Notes: generated from the sequence alone by a model not told the origin. A stretch of 64,000 nucleotides of DNA from Prochlorococcus sp. AG-686-J21 (GCA_003210285.1 QCVS01000003.1:62001-126000), one strand, 5' to 3'; shown: positions 10,042-20,939, numbered from the stretch's first letter. Numbers and translations are program-made.

Positions 10042-11259
10042 ATGAAGGGAGTTAGTGATAAAGATGCCCAAAATAATAAGAAAATTATGGGCGACAAAAA
10101 AAATGTTAAGAAGCCTCTTCAGGTTCTTCACATAAGCAAAAAAGATAATAACAGTGAGAAGGAAGAAGTAGTTGATAACAATCAAAGTCCTTCAAAAGAA
10201 ATCAAAACAGACATTAAAGCCATAAAGCCTAAAATTATTGAATCCCCAATAAATGAGGTTAAAGAAAGTCATTCCAATAATATTAACTTTGAAAATGTAA
10301 ATTATAAGAAGTTAGCAAAACCTTTAAATTCGCAAGATGAAGATGAAGATTTCATCATAGAAAGAAAAGTTGATGAGTTTGATTTTGACGAAAGTGCCTT
10401 TTTAGAAGCGTTAAACGAAAATGAGCCGATAGGTGCAACAGGAGAGACAATTAAGGGAAAAGTAATAGCATTAGAAAGTGATGGTTTGTATATAGACATT
10501 GGTGGTAAAGCACCTGGTTTCATGCCAAAAAAAGAATGTGGATTAGGAGTGATTACAAATTTTAAAGAAAAATTTACCATTGGATTAGAAATGGAAGTTT
10601 TAGTAATAAAAGAACAGAATGCTGATGGTATGGTCACAGTAAGTGCTCGAGCATTAATTCTTAGACAAATTTGGGAGAAAGTTGAAAGTTCTGCGAAAAA
10701 TGGAGAATTAATACAAGTTAATATTAATGGATTTAATAGAGGAGGACTTACTTGTGATGTTGATGGCTTAAGAGGTTTTATTCCACGTTCACAACTTGAA
10801 GATGGTCAAGATTATCAATCTTTAGTTAGTAAAACTTTAAAAGTTGCATTTTTAGAAGTAAATCCAGAGACACGTAAACTTGTTTTATCAGAAAAAAAGG
10901 CACTATTAGTTTCTAAATTTGCAGATCTAAAATTAGGACAATTAATTGAGGGTGAAGTTTTAGCCATAAAACCATATGGCTTCTTTGTTGATTTAGGAGG
11001 GGCTAGCGGGCTCCTTCATCAATCCTCCATAACAAATGGATCCATCAGAAATTTAAGGGAAATTTTCGTTGAGGGTGAGGTTATAAAGGCTCTAATAACA
11101 GAAATTGACTTAGAGAGAGGCAGAATTGGTTTAAATACAGCCTTATTGGAAAATACTCCCGGAGAATTAATCATTGATAAAGAAAAAGTTATGATTGAAG
11201 CCTCGGAGAGGTCTCTAAAAACTAAGTCACTTTTTGATAAAAAAGATTCAGAAAAATGA
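10042..11259 (+). CDS. rps1b: S1-domain RNA-binding protein (second ribosomal protein S1 homologue)
   Basis: A 405-residue protein with a disordered, Lys/Asp/Glu-rich N-terminus of about 130 residues followed by three S1-type OB folds. These lie near residues 133-205, 218-285 and 300-370, with signatures such as GLYIDIGGKAPGFMP and YGFFVDLGGASGLLH. Cyanobacteria carry two S1 proteins; the long acidic-basic N-terminus marks the Rps1b/Nbp1 type. Its stop overlaps the start of the Tab2-like gene (ATGA), implying translational coupling. The role is probably ribosome recruitment of particular mRNAs. Confidence 0.85.
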   Translation: MKGVSDKDAQNNKKIMGDKKNVKKPLQVLHISKKDNNSEKEEVVDNNQSPSKEIKTDIKAIKPKIIESPINEVKESHSNNINFENVNYKKLAKPLNSQDEDEDFIIERKVDEFDFDESAFLEALNENEPIGATGETIKGKVIALESDGLYIDIGGKAPGFMPKKECGLGVITNFKEKFTIGLEMEVLVIKEQNADGMVTVSARALILRQIWEKVESSAKNGELIQVNINGFNRGGLTCDVDGLRGFIPRSQLEDGQDYQSLVSKTLKVAFLEVNPETRKLVLSEKKALLVSKFADLKLGQLIEGEVLAIKPYGFFVDLGGASGLLHQSSITNGSIRNLREIFVEGEVIKALITEIDLERGRIGLNTALLENTPGELIIDKEKVMIEASERSLKTKSLFDKKDSEK

Positions 11260-12161
11260 TCATCAATGAAAAAATAATTTCGAATAAAGAACTTAAAATA
11301 TCAGATTGGGAGTTGGACTTTTATTCGAGGCCAATTATCGAAAAAAATGGTAAAAAAAGATGGGAATTAATTATTTCATCTTCAAAAAGCTTTAAAACAG
11401 ATGATTTATTTTTATGGAATAAAATATGTCCAGCAAATGAGGTTAATTCAATATGGCTTACAAAAGCGTTAAATGAAGCTTTGCATGATGCAGAAAGAAA
11501 AGGTTGGTCAAAGCCATCAAAAATAAGATTTTGGAGAGCATCAATGAAATCAATTATTAAGAAATCTATTGAGAATATAGGGATTGAAGCTCTTGTAAGC
11601 AGAAGGACGTACGAATTATTTGACAGAATTTCATTTCTTGAACAAGAGGTTTACCCTTCAGAGAATGGATATGTTAGAGGAGTATTAGCTCCAACTTTTA
11701 CATCTAGTATTGATAATGATCCTAAACCATTGCCTGAGGCGGTAAGAGGTGATGCCTTAACAATCTCGGAAATATCTGTAGAGGAATTAAAGTTAGCTCA
11801 AAATTGGCCTATTGAATTTGGAGATATTTTTCCAATCCAGAATTCAATAAAAAATGAGAATTTAGTTCCTGGCCTTAGACTATTTAGTAAAGACAGATCA
11901 CTTGCTCTTGCAGCTTGGTTTAGCGGTTTAGAGCCAGTCAAGCTGCTAATAAAACAGAACCAACTCATACTTGAAGCCTCAGAAGATGACAAATGGTTAG
12001 TAACAGATTTACAAGAAAAAGATGCCAAGGAATTAAGTGATAAATTTACTCAAACTAAAAAAGATTCTTGTGGTTATCAGTTTATATCCATACAATCAAC
12101 TCCATTTGTTGAAAAATTTGCAGGTTTTTGGATTTTAAAAGATATTGAATTAATTTCATAA
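11256..12161 (+). CDS. Tab2/Atab2-family RNA-binding protein
   Basis: A 301-residue protein opening with SDWELDFYSRPI and followed by KKRWELIIS, the N-terminal signature of the Tab2 family. In green algae and plants Tab2 activates translation of photosystem I psaA/psaB mRNA, and the cyanobacterial copies are its presumed ancestors. The start overlaps the upstream S1-domain gene by four bases. The coupling of two RNA-binding proteins supports a shared task in mRNA translation, though no target can be read here. Confidence 0.82.
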   Translation: MIINEKIISNKELKISDWELDFYSRPIIEKNGKKRWELIISSSKSFKTDDLFLWNKICPANEVNSIWLTKALNEALHDAERKGWSKPSKIRFWRASMKSIIKKSIENIGIEALVSRRTYELFDRISFLEQEVYPSENGYVRGVLAPTFTSSIDNDPKPLPEAVRGDALTISEISVEELKLAQNWPIEFGDIFPIQNSIKNENLVPGLRLFSKDRSLALAAWFSGLEPVKLLIKQNQLILEASEDDKWLVTDLQEKDAKELSDKFTQTKKDSCGYQFISIQSTPFVEKFAGFWILKDIELIS

Positions 12162-12171
12162 AGCCAATATC

Positions 12172-12954
12172 TTGTCTTTTAGCCAAAAATATTTTCAAGA
12201 AAATGAGTTTGCGATAAAAGACAAAAAATTAAAATATTATTTATCTCCTACTCTTCTTGAAAATAAATTTAAACATGGTTTTTTTACCAAAACGAGTTCT
12301 GAAATCAATTTATCACTTTTATCAAATCGTCTTAAGTTAAACAATAAGAATTGCGTTTTAAGTCAAATACACAGCAATCAAATTGTTTTCGGATCACAGA
12401 CTCAAGATAGGGAAATAATAGAAGCTGATGGATTAGTTTGTGATAAGCAAAATCAAAATTTATGGATATACACCGCAGATTGTATGCCTATTTTATTTGC
12501 TGACAAGAAGAAAAGAATGGTTGCTGCAATACATTGCGGAAGAAAGGGGTTAGAAAACAAAATAATAAAAAAACTTATCAAAATCTTTTACGATAAAGGA
12601 TGTTCAAAAGAAGATATTCTTGTCGCAATAGGCCCATCAATATCAAAAAAATATTATCAAATAGATAATAAAACCTTTCAAGATTTTCATAAAAAAGCTG
12701 CTTCTAAAGAATCAACTACATTTTCAGATTCTATGAAGATATCATTAAATTCAAAAGAATCTGTCAAATTACAAAAAAACTATTCAATTCCTTTAAATCT
12801 AAAAAAGTACGCTCATATTCAACTTTTAAAAGAAAATATATCCAATACAAATATTGATATATCTAACTTATGCACATATGAATTAAATCATAACTTTTAT
12901 TCTTGGAGGAGATCTAAAACATATTTACGGCAATGGAATTTTATAAGTTCTTAG
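12172..12954 (+). CDS. YfiH/laccase-domain purine nucleoside phosphorylase-like protein
   Basis: A 260-residue protein of the YfiH/LACC1 family. Metal-site segments appear in order: SQIHSNQIV, then YTADCMPILFAD, then AAIHCGRKGL. The last replaces the usual HAGWRG by HCGRKG. Family members act as purine nucleoside phosphorylase/adenosine deaminase or in cell-wall editing, and older annotations say polyphenol oxidase. The start is a TTG at 12172, since no ATG gives the conserved N-terminus. It ends six bases from the opposing SNase-like gene. Confidence 0.83.
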   Translation: MSFSQKYFQENEFAIKDKKLKYYLSPTLLENKFKHGFFTKTSSEINLSLLSNRLKLNNKNCVLSQIHSNQIVFGSQTQDREIIEADGLVCDKQNQNLWIYTADCMPILFADKKKRMVAAIHCGRKGLENKIIKKLIKIFYDKGCSKEDILVAIGPSISKKYYQIDNKTFQDFHKKAASKESTTFSDSMKISLNSKESVKLQKNYSIPLNLKKYAHIQLLKENISNTNIDISNLCTYELNHNFYSWRRSKTYLRQWNFISS

Positions 12955-12960
12955 CAAATT

Positions 12961-13314
12961 TTAATTTTGACAGGTCTCTTTTGATAAATTTTTTGCAATT
13001 AACAAATCTGACATTTCTTTAGTTTCGTTAATATCAAAAACCTTAGCTATTAATATATTTTCTTTGAAACCAATAGGTTTTATTTTAACTTTGCTTCCTC
13101 TCGGAAATTCTTTCTTAAGTAGATTTAAAGCGATTTGCTCATCATCTTCGTTATTAATTTCTACACAAAATAATTTGATTGGAAGATCTCTATTTTGATC
13201 TCCTACTAAAATACTACTTGAATTATTTATCTGAAGAATTTCAGCAGAATAAGTTCTAATAGGATACAAAACAATTAGAAAAACAATAATTAAAAACAAA
13301 GTGATTTTTTTCAA
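12961..13314 (-). CDS. Small secreted SNase-like OB-fold protein
   Basis: A 117-residue protein with a clear signal-type N-terminus (MKKITLFLIIVFLIVLYPIR, likely cleavage after YSA). The mature part has the strand pattern ILQINNSSSILVGDQNRDLPIKLFC. This resembles the start of staphylococcal nuclease-like domains, but I see no catalytic Arg/Glu set, so it is probably not an active nuclease. I am unsure of the family. It follows ilvB on the opposite side of a short gap and converges with the YfiH-family gene. Confidence 0.65.
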   Translation of the reverse strand: MKKITLFLIIVFLIVLYPIRTYSAEILQINNSSSILVGDQNRDLPIKLFCVEINNEDDEQIALNLLKKEFPRGSKVKIKPIGFKENILIAKVFDINETKEMSDLLIAKNLSKETCQN

Positions 13315-13371
13315 TTTAAGTATCTAATTTAATTTGGTTAATAATCTTAAGTTTGTATATTTGTACAAAAA

Positions 13372-15135
13372 TCAGCTTTTACTGTTAACGTAACCTACCA
13401 TTTGAGCATTACTTTTACCTGGAGGAACCATTGGATAACAATTTTCACCTCTTCTCACTCGTACATTAATTAAGGCTGGTCCATCAAAATCTAAAGCAGA
13501 TTTAAACTCATTTAATAATTGTTTCCTCTCTGAAATTAAGACCCCTTTTACTCCAAAGGATTCTGCGAGTTTAACAAAGTCGGGTTCTCCACAACTCATA
13601 TCAGAGGAAGAGTACCTTTCATCATAAAAGCTTTCTTGCCACTGTCTTACCATCCCCTGCCAGCGATTATTTATGATTACTAATTTTATATTTAAACCAT
13701 ATTGAGATAAAGTACCCAATTCTTGTATATTCATCAAAACACTTGCATCTCCAGCTATACAGATAACTTCCTCATTAGGCATAGCAGCCTTTACTCCCAT
13801 AGCTGCAGGCAATCCAAAGCCCATAGTTCCTAAACCAGCACTACTAATCCATCTTCTCGGAGCATTTCTTAGATATTGAGCAGCCCACATTTGATGTTGA
13901 CCTACATCAGTTGTGATAAAGGCTGCGGGAGAAAAGTCCCTTACTTTCAAAAGAACTTCTTGAGGATAAATTTCCCCTTCTTGTGGGGGAACAAATAAAG
14001 GATGCTTATTTTTCCAAAAATTAATTTTTTCTAGCCAATTTTTTGTATTGCAGGAGGTTTTATTTACAAAAGATTTTTCATTAATTTTTGAAAGGGCTTT
14101 AGCTACATCCGAAACAATAGCAACATCAACACGTCTATTTTTATTAACTTCTGCAGGATCTATATCAATATGAATAACCTTTGCCGATGGAGCAAATGTA
14201 TCTAATTTACCTGTAACTCTATCATCAAATCTTGCTCCTACAGCAATCAAAAGATCGCACTCCGTGACTGCAAAGTTTGCATATGCGGTTCCATGCATTC
14301 CCAACATTCCTACCGACAAGTCATCCCTTTCGTCAAAGGCCCCTTTGCCCATTAACGTAGTCGTTACTGGAATCTGATAATTATTAGCTAGTGTTTCTAC
14401 TTCTTCATGAGCACCTGAAGATATTGCTCCACCACCTACATATAACAAAGGTCTTGAAGATTCTTGAATCAATTCAATAGCATGGTTGATATCAGAGTCA
14501 TTAATTTCTCCATTCCTTTTAAAACCCTTAGGAATAATCTCGCCAGGTAAGATTCTTTCGTAATTAAAGAATTCTTGACCCACATCTTTTGGTATGTCAA
14601 TTAGAACTGGGCCAGGTCTTCCAGAAGAAGCAATAAAAAACGCCTCTGAAACTACTTTTGCTATATCAGAAGGATCTCTTACTACCCATGAATGTTTAAC
14701 AATAGGGAGTGTAATTCCAAAAATGTCAGTCTCTTGAAAAGCATCTGTTCCTATGGCAGGTCTTGGAACTTGGCCAGTAACTACTACCAATGGAACTGAA
14801 TCCATTTGAGCTGTTGCAATACCAGTTACTAAATTCGTAGCGCCTGGACCTGAAGTCCCAAAACAAACCCCTACTTCACCTGTTGATCTGGCATATCCAT
14901 CTGCAGCATGAGATCCTCCCTGCTCATGTCTAACCATATAGTGTTTTAACCATCCATCATTTTCTGCTTTATGTACCGCATCATAAATAGGGAGTATGGC
15001 GCCGCCTGGATATCCAAATATGACTTTTACACCATGTACTTTTAGTGAATCCATTAGCGCTTCAGCACCTGTGATCCATATAGGGTAATTTTTTTCTGAA
15101 TCACCTTTTGATAAAGGTGTCGAAGTAAGGGTCAC
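13372..15135 (-). CDS. ilvB: Acetolactate synthase large subunit
   Basis: A 587-residue thiamine-diphosphate enzyme that condenses pyruvate into acetolactate (valine, leucine) or aceto-hydroxybutyrate (isoleucine). The N-terminal Pyr domain has the GYPGGAILP motif and its catalytic Glu in RHEQG. The TPP/Mg site is [10 protein letters not shown] (GDG variant) followed by [13 protein letters not shown]. The small regulatory subunit ilvN/ilvH is not adjacent. The gene seems monocistronic, with 129 bases upstream before hemH. Confidence 0.97.
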   Translation of the reverse strand: MTLTSTPLSKGDSEKNYPIWITGAEALMDSLKVHGVKVIFGYPGGAILPIYDAVHKAENDGWLKHYMVRHEQGGSHAADGYARSTGEVGVCFGTSGPGATNLVTGIATAQMDSVPLVVVTGQVPRPAIGTDAFQETDIFGITLPIVKHSWVVRDPSDIAKVVSEAFFIASSGRPGPVLIDIPKDVGQEFFNYERILPGEIIPKGFKRNGEINDSDINHAIELIQESSRPLLYVGGGAISSGAHEEVETLANNYQIPVTTTLMGKGAFDERDDLSVGMLGMHGTAYANFAVTECDLLIAVGARFDDRVTGKLDTFAPSAKVIHIDIDPAEVNKNRRVDVAIVSDVAKALSKINEKSFVNKTSCNTKNWLEKINFWKNKHPLFVPPQEGEIYPQEVLLKVRDFSPAAFITTDVGQHQMWAAQYLRNAPRRWISSAGLGTMGFGLPAAMGVKAAMPNEEVICIAGDASVLMNIQELGTLSQYGLNIKLVIINNRWQGMVRQWQESFYDERYSSSDMSCGEPDFVKLAESFGVKGVLISERKQLLNEFKSALDFDGPALINVRVRRGENCYPMVPPGKSNAQMVGYVNSKS

Positions 15136-15264
15136 TAAAGAAAATAAATCTATTTAAATATTAAACTTAATTAAATAATTTTGCCCATTTTATAAACGTA
15201 ATGTCAGAAATTACTTGAAAATCAATAGCCCTTGATGTAGTTTTAATTTTTTTTAAATCTTTAT

Positions 15265-16440
15265 TTATAAAATACCTAATTTATGAAGAGGTCCAGAACC
15301 TGAGATAAGTTCAATGAAAAGTACAAGGAAAACTATCATTGCAACCCTTCCGTTCCAAACTTCTGAGCTATTATTCCAACCCCATTGCCATTTTTCTTGA
15401 GGATAAAGTTTAACTTTCTCAGGCAACTCAGAAGCTTTCTCTATATTAACAATTGGTCCTTCTAGGCTAGAAATAACTAGATCACTTAGACCCTCAATAA
15501 AAGTAGGGTGTGTATTTAAGGCTTTTACCCTTCTGAAATTAACAATGCCTGCTTTCTCTGCAATTTCTTTATATTCAATATCAATTTCCTGTAAAGTTTC
15601 AATATGTTCTCCTACGAAACTTATTGGGACTACGATTAAATCATTTACCTTAGCCTTACCAAGGTCGGTCAAAACTTCTTCTGTATATGGTTTTAACCAT
15701 TCAACAGGGCCAACTCTGCTTTGATAAGAAAGGGTGTAAGAGTTAGTATGACCTAAATATTTTTCAAGTTCATCAATAATTAGTAATGAACAGTCTTCAA
15801 TTTGTTCTTTATATGGATCTCCTGCTTCCTCTACATAACTTTTCGGAACTCCATGAGCTGTAAAAAAGATATGTGCATTATCAGGCGATTCACAAAGTGC
15901 AATTTGTTCCGAAATTAGTTCAACCATAGATTTTAAGTAACCTGATTGACTAAACCAACTTCTTATACATCTCATTGGTATTTTTTGGAACTCAGAATCA
16001 GAGTCTCGTAATTTTTTTAATTCTCTAAAGCTCGAACCACTTGTACTTATAGAAAAGTGTGGATACAAAGGCAATACGACAATTTGATCTACCCCATCAG
16101 ATTTCATATCAGCTATTGCTGATTCTGTGAAAGGATGCCAATATCTCATCGCAATATAAGTAGTTACATTTAAACCTTTATCTCTTAATTTACTTTGCAA
16201 TTCTCTAGCTTGTTGTTCCGTAATCCTTCTTATGGGAGATCCACCACCTATTGATAGATAAGCCTGTTGTGAGGTAGTACTTCTAAGTGTACTTATTAAC
16301 CATGCTAAAGGTTTCTGAAATAAAGGTACTGGAAGTCTAATTATTTCAGGATCAGAAAACAAATTATATAGAAATGGCCCCACATCTGAGATCCTTTCAG
16401 GGCCCCCAAGATTCATTAATAAGACGCCTACTTTTTCCAT
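15265..16440 (-). CDS. hemH: Ferrochelatase with C-terminal light-harvesting-like (Hlip) helix
   Basis: A 391-residue enzyme that inserts iron into protoporphyrin IX, the branch to heme and bilins. Active-site motifs [13 protein letters not shown] and [17 protein letters not shown] are present. Residues from about 351 form an added tail with [10 protein letters not shown], the chlorophyll-binding motif of Hlip/CAB proteins, plus one membrane helix. This type II arrangement occurs in cyanobacteria and plastids and is linked to chlorophyll binding and control of flux between heme and chlorophyll. It is divergent from the integrase gene. Confidence 0.97.
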   Translation of the reverse strand: MEKVGVLLMNLGGPERISDVGPFLYNLFSDPEIIRLPVPLFQKPLAWLISTLRSTTSQQAYLSIGGGSPIRRITEQQARELQSKLRDKGLNVTTYIAMRYWHPFTESAIADMKSDGVDQIVVLPLYPHFSISTSGSSFRELKKLRDSDSEFQKIPMRCIRSWFSQSGYLKSMVELISEQIALCESPDNAHIFFTAHGVPKSYVEEAGDPYKEQIEDCSLLIIDELEKYLGHTNSYTLSYQSRVGPVEWLKPYTEEVLTDLGKAKVNDLIVVPISFVGEHIETLQEIDIEYKEIAEKAGIVNFRRVKALNTHPTFIEGLSDLVISSLEGPIVNIEKASELPEKVKLYPQEKWQWGWNNSSEVWNGRVAMIVFLVLFIELISGSGPLHKLGIL

Positions 16441-16505
16441 TTAAATTGTATGGAGATTGAAAATAAACATTAGAAACGTCATTATAAAAACAATTATATA
16501 AGTTA

Positions 16506-17684
16506 ATGAACGTAATTCAGGAAATTAATAATATCAATGATAAATTTGCTACTGAAGGAGGCAAGCTAAGAATTGAAAAAAGAGGGGAGAAATTAAACAT
16601 TAGAGGTTCACTACCTTCAAAAAATAATAAAAATAACTTTACGGTTCAAAGAATATCTCTTGGACTCAAAGCGGATTTAAATGGCTTAGAAGAAGCTAAG
16701 AAAAAATTACAATTGATAACTTTACAATTAGAGTTAAATCAATTTGATTGGATCAATTGGGTAAAGACTTCGGATAAAAAGATAATAAAAGAAGAATTTG
16801 AATTTTTAACCAGACTTAATGATTTTGAGAAATATTTTTTTAGGGAGAATAAAAACGAATATTTAACAAGCACTAGAAAAACAACTTGGAGAAGCTCTTA
16901 TAAGCCCTACCTTAAGAGAATGATATCCATCCAAAATAATTCGAATACTGAAAATTTAGATAATATTTTTATAACCACATTAAAAACTTATAAAGAAGGG
17001 AGTAGAAGCAGAAAACAATGTGCAACTTCTCTAAGTGTTTTGGCAAAATTTTTAGAACATAAACTTCCTGAAGATTGGAAATCAATGGCTAAAGGATATG
17101 GTCTAAATAAAGCAAGCTTTAGGGATCTTCCTACTGATGAGTATATAGAAAATCTATGGGTCCAGATCCCAAACAAATCATGGAAATATGTTTTCGGTCT
17201 TATGGCTACATATGGGTTAAGAAATCATGAAGTATTTTTTTGTGACTTAAGCTCCTTAACCAATTATGGAGACAAAATTATTAGAGTTTTGCCTACTACT
17301 AAAACAGGGGAACATCAGGTTTGGCCATTTCATCCTAAATGGATAGAAAAATTTGAACTTTGCGAATTAGGCAAAGATCCAGAATTACTTCCAAAAATTA
17401 ATAGAGATCTTAGAGTTACAACTTTGCAAAATATTGGAAAAAAAATAACTGATCAATTTAAACGTTATTCGCTTAAAATAAAACCTTATGACCTAAGACA
17501 TGCATGGGCAGTTAGGACGATTTTCTATGATCTGCCTGATACAGTTGCAGCAAGAATGATGGGACATTCCGTTAGCCTACATACTCAAACCTACCATCAC
17601 TGGATTACAAAACGGGATCAACAACAAGCTGTTAATAATGCACTTTCAAAATATAAGAAACGTGAAGTATTTAAGTCACTATAA
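16506..17684 (+). CDS. Tyrosine recombinase (phage-integrase family), core gene
   Basis: A 392-residue protein with a full tyrosine-recombinase C-terminal domain. The visible residues are Arg239 (ATYGLRNHE), Lys266 (TTKTG), Arg331 (YDLRHAW), His354 (MMGHS) and the nucleophile Tyr363 (QTYHHW). The first His of box II is replaced by Tyr328 (PYDLR instead of PHDLR), a change tolerated in some family members. No att repeats, tRNA target or phage genes are nearby, and base composition matches the surroundings. It is probably a resident recombinase rather than a mobile-element relic; chromosome-dimer resolution is a guess. Confidence 0.88.
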   Translation: MNVIQEINNINDKFATEGGKLRIEKRGEKLNIRGSLPSKNNKNNFTVQRISLGLKADLNGLEEAKKKLQLITLQLELNQFDWINWVKTSDKKIIKEEFEFLTRLNDFEKYFFRENKNEYLTSTRKTTWRSSYKPYLKRMISIQNNSNTENLDNIFITTLKTYKEGSRSRKQCATSLSVLAKFLEHKLPEDWKSMAKGYGLNKASFRDLPTDEYIENLWVQIPNKSWKYVFGLMATYGLRNHEVFFCDLSSLTNYGDKIIRVLPTTKTGEHQVWPFHPKWIEKFELCELGKDPELLPKINRDLRVTTLQNIGKKITDQFKRYSLKIKPYDLRHAWAVRTIFYDLPDTVAARMMGHSVSLHTQTYHHWITKRDQQQAVNNALSKYKKREVFKSL

Positions 17685-17704
17685 TTTTAGATAAAAGTTA
17701 TTTT

Positions 17705-18400
17705 ATGGATGATGAGTCACAACCCTCTTCAAGAAAGATAACCAGTCTTGATATTCAGGCTAAAGAACTTGGGATAGGAGGTAATTCTTCTCCTGAAACT
17801 GATGAGAGTCTTTATAAAAAAAGAATGCAAAAAAGGAAAGAAGTTCAATCAAAGAGATTAAAAGTAAGGAAAACAAAAAAAGGTTTATTAATTGTTTTTA
17901 CTGGGAATGGGAAAGGTAAAACAACTGCCTCATTAGGAATGGCGTTAAGAACTATTGGACATGGTCATAAAGTGGCAATTATTCAATTTATTAAAGGTGG
18001 TTGGACTACTGGTGAAGAAAAAGCTCTTAAAAATTTATCATCAAATATTTCATGGCATGCATTAGGAGAGGGATTTACTTGGGAAACACAAGATAGAGTG
18101 AGGGATGAAGAATTAGTTAAAGAAGCTTGGCAAATGGCTAAAAGATTCATCACAGATGAATCATATAAACTTGTAATCCTTGATGAAATTAATATTGCAA
18201 CTAAACTTGGATATCTTTCTCCAGAAGAAATAATTAAGTTTATAAAAAGTCTAAATAATAGAAAAAATCATATAGTTTTAACGGGAAGAGGAGCTTCCGA
18301 ATCAATCATTAATCAAGCTGATCTAGTGACCGAGATGAAATTAATTAAGCATCCTTTTAAAGAACAAGGTATCAAAGCTCAGGAGTGTGTTGAGTTTTAG
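17705..18400 (+). CDS. cobO: Cob(I)alamin adenosyltransferase
   Basis: A 231-residue CobO/BtuR-type ATP:corrinoid adenosyltransferase. The P-loop GNGKGKTTASLG is at about residues 66-77, and the Walker B-like LVILDEIN is near 159-166. A basic N-terminal extension of about 55 residues precedes the core. It attaches the adenosyl ligand in B12 synthesis (pseudocobalamin in marine picocyanobacteria). It follows the integrase by 20 bases on the same strand. cobK, another corrin gene, lies in the same window but separately. Confidence 0.95.
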   Translation: MDDESQPSSRKITSLDIQAKELGIGGNSSPETDESLYKKRMQKRKEVQSKRLKVRKTKKGLLIVFTGNGKGKTTASLGMALRTIGHGHKVAIIQFIKGGWTTGEEKALKNLSSNISWHALGEGFTWETQDRVRDEELVKEAWQMAKRFITDESYKLVILDEINIATKLGYLSPEEIIKFIKSLNNRKNHIVLTGRGASESIINQADLVTEMKLIKHPFKEQGIKAQECVEF

Positions 18401-18528
18401 AATCTTATAGGAATATTATTTGTTTTTCTGTTTTTCGATTGAGAATTGTTTAAAGACGCAAGCATTATCATCCTAAAAAAGAAATTCTGTATATTTACTT
18501 GCTAAGGTCTTAAAAGTATGATTATTGA

Positions 18529-19233
18529 ATGACTTACAAAAGAGTACTTTTAAAGCTTAGTGGTGAAGCACTAATGGGAGATAAACCGTACGGTATAGAT
18601 CCCGCTATAGTTCAATCAATAGCTGAAGATGTTGAGAGGGTAATCGCAAATAAAGTTCAACTCGCAATAGTTGTTGGAGGTGGCAATATATTTAGAGGAC
18701 TAAAAGGTTCTGCTGATGGAATGGACAGAGCTACAGCTGATTATGTCGGAATGTTAGCCACAGTAATGAATGCTATTTCACTTCAAGATGGATTAGAGAG
18801 AGTTGGGGTTGAAACCAGAGTACAGACAGCGATAGAAATGCAAGAAATTGCTGAACCTTATATTAGAAGAAGAGCCATGAGACATTTAGAGAAAGGAAGA
18901 GTTGTAGTATTTGGAGGTGGTTGTGGAAATCCATTTTTCACTACAGATACTACTGCTGCTTTGAGAGCCGCAGAAATAAATGCTGAAGTTGTCATGAAGG
19001 CTACAAAAGTTGACGGAGTTTATGATCGTGATCCCAATAAATTTAAAGAAGCAAAAAAGTACTCTTCTCTCACTTACCAACAAGTTCTAAGTGATGAAAT
19101 CGCGGTAATGGACAGTACTGCTATTGCTCTATGCAAAGATAATAATATTCCAATTATGGTTTTTGATATTTTCAAAAAAGGAAATATCTCCAGAGCTGTT
19201 GCCGGAGAGTCTATAGGCTCTTTAATAAGTTAA
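18529..19233 (+). CDS. pyrH: UMP kinase
   Basis: A 234-residue amino-acid-kinase-fold enzyme that phosphorylates UMP to UDP, hexameric and allosteric in bacteria. The N-terminal [22 protein letters not shown], and [12 protein letters not shown] motifs are in order, and the C-terminal [13 protein letters not shown] is characteristic. It is followed 27 bases later by frr, the common bacterial pyrH-frr pair. The 128-base gap upstream probably contains the promoter. Confidence 0.97.
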   Translation: MTYKRVLLKLSGEALMGDKPYGIDPAIVQSIAEDVERVIANKVQLAIVVGGGNIFRGLKGSADGMDRATADYVGMLATVMNAISLQDGLERVGVETRVQTAIEMQEIAEPYIRRRAMRHLEKGRVVVFGGGCGNPFFTTDTTAALRAAEINAEVVMKATKVDGVYDRDPNKFKEAKKYSSLTYQQVLSDEIAVMDSTAIALCKDNNIPIMVFDIFKKGNISRAVAGESIGSLIS

Positions 19234-19260
19234 AACTTTTTAAAGTTAATTATTTTAATT

Positions 19261-19809
19261 ATGAACGAACAAGAAATTCAATCGAGCATGAACAAAAGTG
19301 TTGAAGCCACTCAAAGAAACTTTAATACTATTAGGACTGGGAGGGCTAATGCATCATTATTAGACAGAATAAGTGTTGAGTATTATGGAGCAGAAACCCC
19401 CATTAAATCACTTGCCTCAATAGCAACTGTAGATTCACAAACAATTTCAATACAACCATTTGATATTTCTTCATTACAAACTATAGAAAAAGCAATCTCA
19501 GTAAGTGATTTAGGTATCACCCCCAACAATGATGGGAAGGTGATAAGAATAAATGTCCCACCATTAACTGAGGAAAGAAGAAAAGAGTTTTGCAAGTTAG
19601 CTTCTAAATATGCTGAAGAAGGTAAAGTAGCGCTAAGAAATATTAGAAGGGATGCAGTTGACAAAGAGAAAAAGGATGAGAAGGAAGGTTTAATATCAAA
19701 AGATTTATCAAGAGATAATCAATTAGAAATACAAAAATTTACTGACAAATATATTTCTTTAATAGAAACTAAATTATCTGAAAAGGAGAAAGAAATTCTA
19801 AAAGTTTGA
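19261..19809 (+). CDS. frr: Ribosome recycling factor
   Basis: A 182-residue protein that, with EF-G, splits post-termination ribosomes. Signatures are [15 protein letters not shown] near residues 21-35, the [10 protein letters not shown] segment and the helical C-terminal arm. The length is typical. It is co-oriented with pyrH, and its stop codon overlaps the TTG start of the following flavoprotein gene, suggesting coupled translation of the three-gene run. Confidence 0.97.
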   Translation: MNEQEIQSSMNKSVEATQRNFNTIRTGRANASLLDRISVEYYGAETPIKSLASIATVDSQTISIQPFDISSLQTIEKAISVSDLGITPNNDGKVIRINVPPLTEERRKEFCKLASKYAEEGKVALRNIRRDAVDKEKKDEKEGLISKDLSRDNQLEIQKFTDKYISLIETKLSEKEKEILKV

Positions 19810-20939
19810 AGGAATTCGACATCATAATTATTGGAGGAGGTCTCTCAGGATCTTCTACAGCACTTAACTTATCAAGAAAAGGCTATTCAGTTTTAATTAT
19901 AGAGAAGGAGGAATCAGGAAATATGAAGCCATGTGCAGGAGGCATGGCATCCTCAATGAAAAAATATCTCCCATTAGATATAGATCAATCAATAGAATCT
20001 AAAATTAGCAATGTTGAATTCAGATGGAAGTCATCTGATAATGTTGTTGCCGACCTTAGTGGTGAATCACCTTTTTGGATTATTAGAAGAGAAAAATTAG
20101 ATAAATTATTACTTGATGAAGCTATAAAATATGGTAGTGAGATATTAAGACCAGCACATGTCGAAAAAATAACGCAACAAAATAAGACTTGGATAATAAA
20201 ATGCAGTAATAAAGTTACATATAAATCTAAATTTCTTGTTATTGCCGACGGTTCACAATCTAAATGGGCTGGATATTTCAACTTAGGTCCAAGAAAGCCA
20301 AAATTTGCCAATACTATCGCCTTGAGGTTAAAAGGATTAGGGAATATTCCTAAAGATTCAGTTAGATTTGAGTTTGGATTTGTTAAGTATGGATTTGCTT
20401 GGGCATTTCCATTAAAAGACAGTGTCAATATTGGCTTAGGCACTTTTATAAATAATAAACTTCTAGAAAATAAAGACCTCAATAATAAAGTAATAAAAAG
20501 TTTCGGATTTGAAGATTTATCTTTTAAGGTGGTTCATAAAAAACTAAGAATTTGGAATGGTCAAAACAAGCTCAATGGAGATAGGGTAATTGCGGTGGGG
20601 GATGCAGCCTCACTTTGCGATCCGTTTTTGGCCGAAGGTATTAGACCTTCACTAATTAGTAGTTATTTTGCTGCAGAAAGTATTGACCAGTGTTTGTCCA
20701 GAAATAATAATGATTTAAATAATTATTCAACAAACATTAATAATGAATGGGGGAAATCCATGGCATGGGGGAAGAGAATTGCCCAAATCTTTTATAGATT
20801 CCCAAGAACTGGGTATCAATTAGGTGTCAAAAGGAAAACAGCTCCTAAACGTATTGCTCAAATATTATCTGGTCAAATGAATTATGAAGACATTGCGATG
20901 AGAGTTATAAAGAGACTTCTAACCAAAAGCAAAGATTAA
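19806..20939 (+). CDS. Geranylgeranyl-reductase-like FAD-dependent oxidoreductase
   Basis: A 377-residue flavoprotein. The N-terminal dinucleotide site is [20 protein letters not shown] with the acidic residue in IIEKEE. PCAGGM follows and the FAD-phosphate motif is [15 protein letters not shown], a pattern shared with ChlP-type geranylgeranyl reductases. ChlP reduces the phytyl chain of chlorophyll and tocopherol, but this copy is diverged and its substrate is uncertain. The start is a TTG overlapping the frr stop. It converges on tal with 25 bases between stops. Confidence 0.85.
   Translation: MKEFDIIIIGGGLSGSSTALNLSRKGYSVLIIEKEESGNMKPCAGGMASSMKKYLPLDIDQSIESKISNVEFRWKSSDNVVADLSGESPFWIIRREKLDKLLLDEAIKYGSEILRPAHVEKITQQNKTWIIKCSNKVTYKSKFLVIADGSQSKWAGYFNLGPRKPKFANTIALRLKGLGNIPKDSVRFEFGFVKYGFAWAFPLKDSVNIGLGTFINNKLLENKDLNNKVIKSFGFEDLSFKVVHKKLRIWNGQNKLNGDRVIAVGDAASLCDPFLAEGIRPSLISSYFAAESIDQCLSRNNNDLNNYSTNINNEWGKSMAWGKRIAQIFYRFPRTGYQLGVKRKTAPKRIAQILSGQMNYEDIAMRVIKRLLTKSKD

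Noticed and set aside
16506-17684. Integrase as sign of a prophage or genomic island
   Set aside because: Flanking genes are hemH and cobO, there is no tRNA or repeat nearby, and base composition is unchanged.
19985-20482. 165-residue open frame on the minus strand
   Set aside because: It lies wholly opposite the geranylgeranyl-reductase-like gene, has no recognisable motif, and its composition follows from the complement of a real coding strand.
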